Shown: positions 23,278 to 34,290 of the stretch, in pieces | How positions within the stretch are numbered: the stretch's first letter is position 1 | Layout of the letters: each line of letters opens with the position of its first letter | The notes under the pieces: model-generated | What the model was told of the DNA's origin: nothing | The model's database searches: none | The model's input: the letters and a program-made list of their open reading frames with translations, nothing else | NCBI GenBank assembly: GCA_026686845.1 | Contig: JAIVEN010000022.1 | Location: 28,618,001 to 28,682,000 of the forward strand | Direction of reading: 5' to 3' | Source of the DNA: Adenanthera pavonina | Taxonomy: Eukaryota; Streptophyta; Magnoliopsida; Fabales; Fabaceae | Length of the DNA stretch: 64,000 bases | Made by a program: the position numbers and the translations under genes

Positions 23278-25718
23278 TATTCCTTTTTTTCATGCTTGAT
23301 GAGTTTCTTTTGCTTGTTGGTGGAGAAGTCAGGTGTGCTGAAATCTGATATACCCATATCTTCCTCTTCAGGAGACCCTCGTTTTGATGATTTCTTATTC
23401 TTTGTTTTTGATGTTCGCTGAGCTTGCATTTATGATAGTGTTAGATGGTCCATATCATCCTTTGGAGATTCCTTTATAGTATAGTCACAGATCTTACACT
23501 GGTTGGAGTACAAAGAAGTCCTTCATTGTCGTTTGTGTCAGAAAAAAGTTGCTACAAATTTAAGTTGAAGTCATTGTAACTTGAAAAAATTGAAAGTATG
23601 CAGGAAAATTTACACTGTAAGAGTTGCCAATCTATATGGACTAAACCTGAGAGCTGGACAGTGTGAATTATTGAACTGACGTATGATCATTTTTGTAGTC
23701 TATAACATTCAGACTTGAAGATGGACCAGGAATGTTCACTCTGTTAAGTGATAATCTAAGAATCATCTTCTACCCAACTATGTCATTTAGTTGTTCAAGG
23801 CATGAGAAAGGACAGTTTTCCTGGTAAGAGTAATAGATATGAAAGAAAATAATACATATTAATAGATATGTTATTATGAGATCATATTCAATAAGAAATA
23901 GCAATTAGTATGAGATTGTGTTAACCGTTCATTAAACTTAATATCAATTTCACTTGTTTCAGTTGCTGGAGGAGACCTTCTGCAGTAGTCTGTAATAGCT
24001 TGGAAGCAACCCAGTCAAAAAATACAATTGATGCCTCTCCTGTTGCATCTGTGATTTGGTAGTAAATTTTGAACCTGTACAGAAAGTGGGGCTTACATAG
24101 GTGAGTTTGCTGCAAATTGCATTTAGAAGTACTGAGAAATTGTCTTTCTTTGCCGCCAAATCCTATACATTGGTCTTGCAACCATAGCAATAATTATGTC
24201 CATCCTTTTGCTTTGGTTTTGAGCTACATTTAGTGCAACCATTATACTACCAACCAAAGCTTGTTTGGAGCTTTTGAATTTTAGCTAGGACAGTGAATTG
24301 TGTAGGCTGAGATACAACATAGGTTAAATCGTATAGAATTTTAGTAGAATTTATGAGGGAGATGACACAGACAATAAGCAACAAATAATTCTATAAGGAC
24401 TCACTTCATTTGATGTCGGTATATCTGATATAGTGATCCGATTATTTGAATGCAGGAGATCTCGAGCAACTGAGTATGGTGATTGAACATGTATGACTTG
24501 AGTAAAACTAGGAGACTTAGAAGTTGGGGATGATAGAAGTCTGTTAGGAAGAAGAGAATTAGTTATTGTTATCCAACCTAATGTCAAGACATAACTTTTT
24601 TTTTTTACTCTTGCGAACTTGAAAGTGAAAAAAGTATGGAATATTAGTTTTAACCTTTGAAGCAATTGGCGCACTTCGGAGATGTTTGGATTGAAAAGAA
24701 TTCTTGTAGTTGACCATGAGTTGGAGATCTGTAAATTTCCAGATAGATTTAATTTCAACCTAGCTAGTTGCATTACCACAACAATTGGTGGTTGCATATC
24801 ATGTTCTTTGCTATAGTAAGCATTGGTTGCGCAATCTCCGAATAGAATACAATCAATTGTATTATCCCTGTTATGAATAAAATAGATTAGCTGAAATAGT
24901 GTGCACATACGCTGTTAGGAAATGAACAATGAACTAATCAAATAGAGTAGCAGCAACATGACTAACTCGGAGTCTGCTATTGAGAAAGATAGCTTGTCAT
25001 GTGCTTCATTATTCATGTGGAACTGACCAAGTACGCCAAAACTTTTCAGAAACCGAACAACATCTGCACCCATATTGGAGGGGAAAGGGAAGAAGAAATA
25101 GTAGTTACTAATGCTGAGGAATATATTAGCAACTAGGAAATTTATGTCAGTCCTATAATTAGTACCTCAGCAAGAAAAGGTAGAACATTGCTTATATACA
25201 CACCAATTAACGTGTTTGTTGAAACCTTTCCACTGGTGATATCTTTAATAGGCACAAAGTTGTAAGCTTCTATAGCGATGTTGAGAGTGCATTTCTGAAT
25301 TTGAGTGTGTGCATTGAATGCCAACCTGCATGGATGATTAGTTGCCCTAAACTGTGTTGTATTCTCAGTGACTCTAAATGTTTCCATGTTGTAGCATTCA
25401 CCTTCTCGTAGTTCTCTCACAAATTTCTTAATGAGATCGTCACTAAATATACTTGCCTAGATCTTTGACCCCTAAAACAAACGACACACTTTTTTTTCTC
25501 TGGACTCCATTTAAATAAAAAATATCATGTTTTGTAATATGTAGAAGTAGAATAATTATAGCCACCTCTTTATCAATCAAAACCATACTAAGAGAACTTC
25601 TTTTAGTGGAATTTTGAGAACTCTTTATGCTCCACATTCTTAAAATTCTGACTTTGATCATGCACATTTCATTGTTGATGTCTATATCTTTGATGAGATC
25701 ATACTTGTTTCTTGCCAT
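23278..25718 (-). pseudogene. RPA70-like single-strand DNA-binding protein gene, Helitron-associated (copy 1)
   Basis: Minus-strand exons with good splice sites can be laid out as 25718-25566, 25456-25204, 25063-24967, 24867-24655, 24540-24405, 24306-24169 and 24109-23954, then weaker ones down to a Lys-rich tail ending at 23278. The phases agree at every junction. The order is that of RPA1: MARNKYDLIKDIDIN.. N-terminal OB fold, RELREGECYNMETFRV, FVPIKDITSGK, LIDVV, NTIDCILFGDCA, then a zinc ribbon (GCTKC ... CYGC) and the C-terminal OB fold ITDATGEASIVFFDWVASKLL. A TAG at 24249-24247 replaces the second Trp before the zinc ribbon, and another TAG replaces a Lys near 23790 (before KMILRLSLN). 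An upstream in-frame ATG at 25799 is an alternative start. Such RPA paralogues are carried by plant Helitrons; a diverged host RPA1 copy is less likely given the RepHel relic nearby. Confidence 0.8.
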
Positions 25719-25799
25719 TGTTTCAGGACGTACAACCCCTTGAGGAGAAGCTGAAGAATTTAGAAGGATTTTGGTGCCTAAAGACCTCATGAAAGCCAT

Positions 25800-26329
25800 T
25801 ATGCATGTAGTATTGACTATTACGATGAATGAAAAGAAATTTTAGACTCTTACCTCGTGTGTAACTGATTCAAATGCACTTGAGACTCAATGGCAGCACC
25901 AAGTTCCTAGTGTAGACACAAGTTTCTAGGGGAGCTACAAGTATGGGTTCTTTATAGAAACACCTTCTTCATGTGTTCTGTATATATAAAGAGAAATATG
26001 GAGGGAGAAAGGGCATAGGTTTGAATTGTGGCAGACTGGTGTGATGTCGTAAGCAATAAGCCATTTTTTTTGCGTTGGAAAAAAAATATTGCATGGTAAT
26101 GGGTGGTAAGTTCTAGATGACCAAATGTATAATATATATTATATTAGACATGTACTTGTTGTGAAAAATCAATTAAGTCTGCTGCATTGACCTGAGGTAT
26201 TTCATTTCATATAGTAACAAATAGTAGTAGCTTATATTTCTTTTTTTGTCTGATTGAATGTGGCCTTAATTTTTTGTGCATGAAATATATCACTAGTGTT
26301 AAATTTTTTCGAACAAAATTTAGAAATTT
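25800..26329. other. Spacer upstream of RPA-like copy 1
   Basis: AT-rich, probably the promoter side of the RPA-like gene (TATATATAAAG at 25980-25990 on the plus strand). No gene is seen. Confidence 0.35.
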
Positions 26330-28440
26330 ACTGCATTTTCTCATATCATAGTAAAACTCAATTTTACTATATGTTTATGTTATAAGAAGAAGGAAATTTT
26401 TTCTATCCATCACACTAATATCTTTCATCTTATAAAATGTTAATCTAGAAGTATAATTTTATGGAAAAGCAGTAAATTTATAATTCATAACTATTTGGAT
26501 GTATAAATTTTTCTCCCCTTTCATGTTATGCAATGCACGAATTCAATATATATGAGAATAATTTAGATGTATACATTATTTTACCAATTTCATGTTATGC
26601 ATAATGATATATATATATATATGCACGGATAACTTCACTAGTAAAGATGCAAAGAATTTCTTAATTTTTACCAGGATTTATCTATAATTTAGACAAATCA
26701 AAATGTACATGCTCAGTAATTTCCTTAATAATATAGTTAAAGTTATTATTTACGATATACTCAGTGAAGTCATATGATTATAGAAATCGACTTATGTGCC
26801 TAAGAAAGTTGTAAGATAGAGATTAAACACATTTTCTTTTATCTTATTTAATAGCAATTTTCCTATATGTTTATGTTATTAGGAGAAGATTTTTTTTCCT
26901 ATCACACAAATATCATTCATCTTATAAATTATTAATGTACAATTATAATTTTAGTACAAAAAAATGTACAGTAATAATCAAAAATATTTACATGAATACA
27001 TTTTTTTGCCTTCTATGTAATGTTGTACGATGCGTGAGTACATGATAGAAATTTAAGATAAACACAAGTTATTTGACCAATATAATGTTATGCAGAATGA
27101 TATATATATATATATGCACAAAAATCTGTGTAAAAGATATAAAGAATTTGTGAAATTTTTCCAATCATTATGACGTACATGCTCATCAATTTTCTTAATC
27201 ATAAAGGTAAAGTTATTATTTAAGATACACTCAGTTAAGTAATGCAATAGTAGAACTCGAGTTATGTGTGTAAGAAAGTTGTAAAATGCATCTGTATACA
27301 GTTTTTCTCCCTATCATATTAAATACCAATTTTACTATATGTTTATGTTAAAGTAATAATCACTATTATTTACATGACTACAATTTTTTGCCTTCCATGT
27401 AATGGTTTACGGGGCATATGCATCAGGCAGCATATGATAGAAAGTTAAGATAAACATAAATTATTTTACCAATTTCATGATATGCAGACCGATATATATA
27501 TAAACATGCATGAAAATCTGTGTAAAGATGCAAAGGATCTGTGAATTTTTTCTAGTCATTATGTACAAATTAGATTTGAAAAAACATACATGTTAATTAA
27601 TTTTCTTAATCATATAAGTGAAGTTATTATTTAAGGTACACTAAGTAAAGTTATTTAGCAACATAGAAATCAAGTTATTTGTTTAAGGAAGTTGTAAAAT
27701 AGAGATTACATGCATTTTCTTTTATCTTATTAAATAGCAATTTAACTATATGTTTATGTTATAAGGAGATGATTATTTTTTCAAGCAGCACAAATATCAT
27801 CTATCTTATAAATTATTAATCTAAAAATATAAGGTCAATAGAGAAAGATGTAAAGTAATAATCACAACTATTTACATGAATACATTTGTTTGCCTTCCAT
27901 GTAATGCAGTACATCGCGCGTGCTTCAAAAAGTACATGATAGAAAGTTAAGACAAACTGAAAGTGAAAATGGTATTTAATATGATAGAAAGTTAAGATAT
28001 ATATGTGTCAAAAAGAAATCTCTGTAAGAAGGTAAAAAATCCTGAAATATTTCTAGTTATTAAGTCACATGTTTAAGAACTTTATAAGATAGAAATTTAA
28101 TATATATACATATATATATATATGCACAGGAATTTATGTAAAGATGCAAATTTTTTTCTATATTTTTTTATTTATTATGTAGATTTTAAACTTGCCAAAA
28201 ACGTACATGCTCATTAATTTTCTTAATCACATAGGTAAAGTTTATATTTTACTTTATACAAATTAGGTCTTTGAAATAGACCTACCAACAAAGAATAAAG
28301 ATTAACTTTTTTAATCATACACATAAAGTTATTATTTAAGATATACTTAGTCAAGTTATATGGGTATACGAAGCAAGTCAAGTGTTTAAAAAATTTATAA
28401 GATAGAAATTTAATATATACATAATAACATTTCATGCTTG
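26330..28440 (+). repeat. Tandem array of about 4.3 diverged units, 410-490 bp each
   Basis: The phrase ACTATATGTTTATGTTA marks unit positions at about 26366, 26862, 27336 and 27750. Each is followed in order by a CATCTTATAAATTATTAAT phrase, ATTTACATGAATACA, TTTGCCTTCCATGTAATG, CATGATAGAAAGTTAAGATA, then (AT)nGCAC at 26620, 27113, 27500 and 28118, AAAGATGCAAAGAATT, CATGCTC..TAATTTTCTTAAT and TAAAGTTATTATTTAAGATA. A final partial unit ends near 28440. The array lies exactly between the RPA-like gene and the RepHel relic. Short GC spots (for example ACATCGCGCGTGC at 27911) vary between units. Confidence 0.8.
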
Positions 28441-28441
28441 T

Positions 28442-28487
28442 AAAGATGTGAAGATGTGAGCAAAAAAAAAAAGATGTGAAGATGTGA
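28442..28487 (+). mobile_element. Tiny A-tailed insertion with 17-bp duplication
   Basis: AAGATGTGAAGATGTGA occurs at 28443-28459 and 28471-28487, separated only by GC plus an A-tract. The repeat itself is two copies of AAGATGTG, so slippage is an alternative. The layout nevertheless agrees with the other A-tailed micro-insertions. Confidence 0.4.
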
Positions 28488-29046
28488 TTTTACATATCTA
28501 TATGTCCCCACATAAGTTCATTATAGTTTGTTTTTAGTTTTTTTAATCTTAGAGAGTTGTTTTTTTCTTTATATTTTTCCAATGGATAGTGTTTGGTACT
28601 ATTCTAATGCGTCCAAACAATCTATATAGCAGATAAGTAACTTGGGAGGGTTTAAGCTAGATTTGGTATGAGATTTCAATTCCGCACGTAAGAAAAAGGA
28701 AGACAAAATGACCAAAAAAACTAGATAACATTAGCAATGCATCACTCCCATTAGACAATATATTAAACAACGAACTAACCCAATTGCATAAAATTTACTA
28801 ACATAGAATTGAATGCAGTAGTCTATGTTAGACTGAACTTTCACAATGGAATGTCCTTACTTGCCTTGTAGGAGAATAACTAGTAGAACCTTAGCAATTG
28901 TCATTGACTTGTCCAATAAATACATGAATATAAACTTGTTTCTAACCATGATTCTAAGAATTAGCTGAGGAACATACCTACATTTTGAGCCACAAATGAA
29001 AATATTGTATCTAAGGTCTAATTATCTAGGCAACATGGTTGAACCC
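28488..29046. other. Spacer downstream of the RepHel relic
   Basis: No gene. If the RepHel relic belongs to a compact Helitron, its 3' terminus (CTRRT on the minus strand, AYYAG on the plus strand) could lie here; an ACTAG at 28879-28883 is one candidate, without a convincing adjacent hairpin. Confidence 0.3.
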
Positions 29047-32000
29047 TCAAAGGTTGTTAAATACTTCCTGATAAACAATGTTGGTTGTCCTTTTTTGGGG
29101 CTGATCATTGTTATCATGAATTAAAATCTTCAAGTCTTTCAGTTGCTTTACTCTAGACAAGGCAACATATAACTGTCCATGAGTGAAGACACTAACAGGA
29201 AGATACAATTCAATTTTTATCATTGATTGTCCTTGACTTTTATTGATTGTCATTGCAAATGACACAATTACTGGGAATTGTCTTCGCTTAAATTTAAAGG
29301 GCCGCCTTGTCTCAGATGGGTTCATATCTACATGGTGAATGAAAACTTCCTCACCCTTGTTCGGCCCATTCAACCATCTCGCTTGCATAACATTCTTGCC
29401 AAGATAAGATATTACTAATCCTGTACCATTGCAAAGGCCTATTGACTGATCAATATTTCTAATAAGCATGATTGGCATCCTAACTTTGAGAAGTAATTTA
29501 TGAGGAGGTAATCTGGAACACTCAATTGAGAAACTCTGTCATGCAAAGCTAATCAAATGAATCATGGTCTTATGATTCAAGACAAATAGAATCACAACTT
29601 AAATATTCTGTAGCTCCACCTGGGGAAAGAGAGGAAATATAATTATTGATTTTATTAACAACCTCTATTGTAGGTGACGGGATAGCTCTGGTATTAAAGA
29701 AATCAGGATCCTTGTAATTGTCTTGTAGGCCATTATATGTTGCGTCAACAATTGCTGCAATGGGATCATCGTAATCCAATATAAGAAATTGAGGTTGTAT
29801 ATCTATCTCAGCATACCCATCATGTGGCTGTTGCAATGATCCATTTCCAACGTCTAGAATCCATTGAACAAATTTTTTTTCTCACAAATTTCATGAGATG
29901 TGGTTGATTGTACTCTCATGTTCCTTGTAAGCTGAAACATTGTGCAATAATTCCCCAAATGGTAATGATTCATAGACGCATTAACAATATTAGCCCTTGA
30001 TCCTTTTGAAATAACAGGTAAAATCTGACGAAAATCACCTCCCATAACCATGCATTTTCCACCAAATGGAAGTAAATGCCTGTTCGGATTGCCAATCAGC
30101 AATAAATCTTGTAAAGTCCTATCAACAACCTCTATGCAAAATCGATTGATCATTGGTGCCTTATACCAAATGATTAATCTTGCTTTTCTAATCAACCTTG
30201 CAGTAGATGAATCTTGGTTGATGTTGCAGGTAGAATCTTCCGTGATTGATATAGGGATAGCAAACATGGAGTGTGTTGTTCGTCCATTAGGAAGCAACGT
30301 TGAAGCAATTCCACTTGAAGCAACACTTAAAACAATCTCACCTTTAGAATATAGTGTCGAGATCAAAGCATTCCATAATAAAAAGGTCTTACCTACTCCT
30401 CCGTAACCATAAACAAAGAAGAAATTATTGCATTCAGTTCCACTTGCATGAAGAATTTCATGGTAAATGTGTTTCTGTTCAGTAGTCATCATTGATGTCA
30501 TTGAATTGGCTTGCACATACATGTCTATTTTGTTCACATTTAAATGTTGCAGGATTAGCGAGTCAGTTAAATTAGAATTGAAATCCCCAGAAGGTAATGG
30601 TAGTTTTGGGAAATCATGCAAGCTTCTACCATTCTGCTGTAACATTTTTTCAATTTCTTTTAGGGCTTCATCTCTCTTGTCTGCATCAAAAAAATGAAGA
30701 CCTACAATATCCCACAAACGGAAATCATATGTCATAATACACCTATCCATTGATTGCAAATATATATATATATATGCATATCTATGTGGAAACATAAAAA
30801 ATATATGTATACACATATATATCGGAGTATTGCACTATTAACTATACGTTGAGGTAGTGCAATACTAATGCATACAAAAATTAAACTAACCAGATGTCAT
30901 CTCATTGCTGTGTGGCACATACAGCAAGTCTTCAGACAAGATTGCTGATGTTTCACTCCAAACCAAATCAGGTCTTGATAGACTATGGGATAATAACATT
31001 TGAACAAACAATCGTCGAAGAAATTGACTAGAAGCCCAAATGGAAGCTTATCTTATAGCATCTATGAATTCTTCATCATCTTCCAAAAGTCCAAGTGCAT
31101 AGAAAGCTGATCTAAAAGTAGGATAAATAAGATGGTTTACTATTATTAAATCCTCAAAAGAAGTTACACCATTGGTTCTAGTAAGAAGTATCTGTACGAA
31201 ATACAACTCTCTAGCATTAGGAGGTACATGATGTAGCCGACCAAGTGCAAATCCTCTCTTCCTTTTTTGCCACAATTTCCTAGACCTATCAAAAACAAAA
31301 TATTAGGGGAATTTTGCATATGTTAAGCTCCTTGCTTCAGTGTCAGTAATATTACATTGCATCCAAGATAACATCATTGATTCATGGACTGTGGCTTTGT
31401 TTAGGACTTTTTGCACGTTGTCATTATCAGTGTATAGAACTTGTTGATGATGGGGCAAGTGAAACCCAAGCTTCTCAACAGGTGGATACCTATTATGTAT
31501 ATCAAATCCAAAGATCCTCCATACTCCTCACAAGATGAAACGTATCTACAATCACAATATTGCTTGATCTCATCAAAAACAAAATCAGTTGATGACTCTG
31601 GTCTTGTATAAAAATTAGCAATCACCCAATCATCTCCCTTTGTCAAGTACTTGAATAGATATTTAACTGAATATGGATGATTAGTTTTGTCAACCTTTAA
31701 GTGCGCTTGAAACCTTTTCAGCAAATAAGGATTACAAGGTACAATGAATCTATTATGTAGCTGCACTCCCTTCTTTTGAATTGTACGGCCACCATTCCTT
31801 CTTCGATATGTAAGGTATCCATCCTTGTCAACAATGGTGTGATCATGAAACTTTTTAGGAAAATGTTTACTACAAGAGTTGTTCTGCATGCAAGGAGACT
31901 TCGAATTGGCAAATCCACAAGGGCCATGAACCATGACAGACTGCATGAGTTCAAATAGAAGAGGATCTTGATCTTTATTAGGTATCTCAACTGATATGAA

Positions 32001-34290
32001 TTTATCAATTTGCTCCGGAGTTTGAATTCTACTAAATTTATCTAGGAATAGGATAATATGTGCATGAGGGAGACCTCTTTCTTTGGAATTCAATAGTATA
32101 GAACTCTATAACAAAGAGAAAACAAATAATTGAATTAAGACACTAAGAAATAAGGTATATATTTACATATACAATTATATTAATAATATAAAAAATGCTT
32201 ACCTGCAACAACATTGCCAAATATTTTATCATCCTTCAATGTTCGCATAAGTTCTTCCACCTTTAACTCAAATGTTCGACAAATTGTGTTAGGCTCATCT
32301 GAAGCTACCAAGTTATGCTCACAACATGCTCTTTTAATTTCAGGCCAAGTTGGATTGCATGTAAATGTTATAAAGATATCTGGATGACCAGCCCAACGAC
32401 ATATTGCCATAGCATCTTGATAGTTTTTAATCAAGTATCGTGGACTTCCAGTGAATGAAGAAGGAAGAACAATTCATTTGCCTGTAGAATTAGCATTTGT
32501 TTCTTCTCTAAGAATTGCTTCAGATAACCCTTTATACATTTCAACTCTTAGTTTAGATTGATTATTCCTAATGAATTGCAATCTTTGAGCCTCAATCATT
32601 GTGTATGCATCAACAACAAATTGTTGGAATAGTCTTCCTGAGTTAAGCAATAATGAAACCTCTCTAGTTCTTCTCATAAGCCGAAATGCTATAAATTCAC
32701 GAATAGTCACAATATTCTTGACCAAGGTTCTCTTCCTTGATTCATTACTGTGCTCTATATTGCTTTCATATCCTCCATCACCAAATGGAAACAATAGAGG
32801 GTATTGTAATGGAATATTGCCTGAATGCAGTTCATTAATTCTTTGCAGCTGTCCAAATTGTTTTTCTATGATAATATCTGTTCCACCACATGACTAATCA
32901 TAATCACCAATGACAAGTGCTGCAACCTCTGAGGATGATGGTAAGTCGTAGCTTCGATCATACTAATAAGTTTTGTTTAGTAATCGAATCTTCAAGTTAA
33001 TACCTAGGTCATCTTGCAACAATAATGAAGCTATTCTATACTCTTTGACAAATGGATTGACTTCATTTAGCAGATCCATTATATTCTTTACAATCACCTG
33101 GTCAAGCTTAGAATCACTTGGTTGATCACTAATAAAACAATGACATTTAAAATAATCAGAATCAATTCAATACAGTTTTTAACTCAGCTTCAAATAAATA
33201 AAAAGTATTTATAAACATACCTAACAGTGCTAATTTGATTGAAGATTTCATTTTCCGTGTCATATACATACAATTGAGAATATACTGGATTACAGCCATC
33301 AGTAGGCAATAAACTACCAATTTGGTGATAATTTTGACCAGAAATAACAAATGAGTATGGTCCAGAACCCGAATGACTTTTCATTTTACCTCCCATTGAT
33401 GTGAAAGAAAACATACTATTGTATGCCCTAATACTTCTAAAAAAGTCCTTTGAATTTGTAGAAAATTTATCAAAGAACAGATGACAGAGGTAACTGGGTG
33501 GATCTTGCAAGGAAGGTAATTTTGTCTTCCTTGAGAACAACATAGTGAGAAAACTGGGGCATTTGCTATGGAGTCACGCTTAACTCTTTCATTGAACCAC
33601 ATAAATGCTCCACAAAACTTACATTCAAATGTTGGATCACCTTCATCGACATAGTCTGTACAAGTTATATGGCATGAAATAACATAAAAACTCGTCTAAC
33701 AAAGAACCATCTGGTAATTGGAGAATCAGAGAATCTGGGAAAAATGTAGAATGTAGTATTTACCGTTGTTGTCATATATAGTGGATGTGTCAATGCCTTC
33801 TGTCCAAAGTTCACTTACATAGGGATCTCCTATCACAATGAGAAGTCTATAAAATATCAATCCAAGATATCAAATAATATGAAAACTAATTTACGTAAGA
33901 AGCAATTGATACGAAAACAACCAAATAATTTTCCGCGCCATCACAAAGAACACTACTTACTGATGTTCTTAAATGCACTACGGGCCTCAGTGGCATTTGT
34001 CTCTAGTTGACTTAGGGAAGAATTTCCCATCATAAAGATCAACTCATAAGGACTAAACTAATAAATATCAATATATGTCTATCTTACACTATATCAAATT
34101 GATATGCGAGCATTATGAACTCAATGCACAAATCCATATGACATTACCATTGCAATTATGTGTCTGCACCCTTTTTCTGAGTTCACGCATATTATGTGGA
34201 GTACCAATGTACTTTGAATTAACAGGTCTGTTCTTAGCATGCTGACTCTCCCTTATCCGCTTATATGGTTGCAATGCTTGCTTATCTTTT
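29047..34290 (-). pseudogene. Helitron RepHel (rolling-circle Rep plus PIF1-like helicase) pseudogene
   Basis: Minus-strand fragments follow the Helitron order: DEGDPTFECKFCGAFMWFNE (33650), RAYNSMFSFTSMGGKM, GQNYHQIGSLLP, SGNIPLQYPLLFPFGDGGYE, FITFTCNPTWPEI, the HUH motif in GLPHAHIILFL, the YLFKYLTKG tyrosine motif, then helicase parts with Walker A GYGGVGKTF, GGDFRQILPVI, LTRNMRV, and the C-terminal FAMTINKSQGQS and GQLYVALSRVK up to a stop at 29047. It is heavily broken: frameshifts near 33535, 32080, 31545 and 29500; stops at 32963-32965, 32894-32896, 32474-32476 and 31303-31305. Walker B has lost its Asp-Glu: the family WDEAPM reads WYKAPM (30160-30165). A genuine GT-AG intron remains at about 32204-32112. 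The element cannot move by itself. Confidence 0.92.

Noticed and set aside
28858..28890. Helitron 3' end at ACTAG
   Set aside because: No convincing hairpin next to it, and such pentamers are frequent by chance.
30050..30406. Plus-strand open frame of 118 codons
   Set aside because: Antisense shadow of the Helitron helicase.
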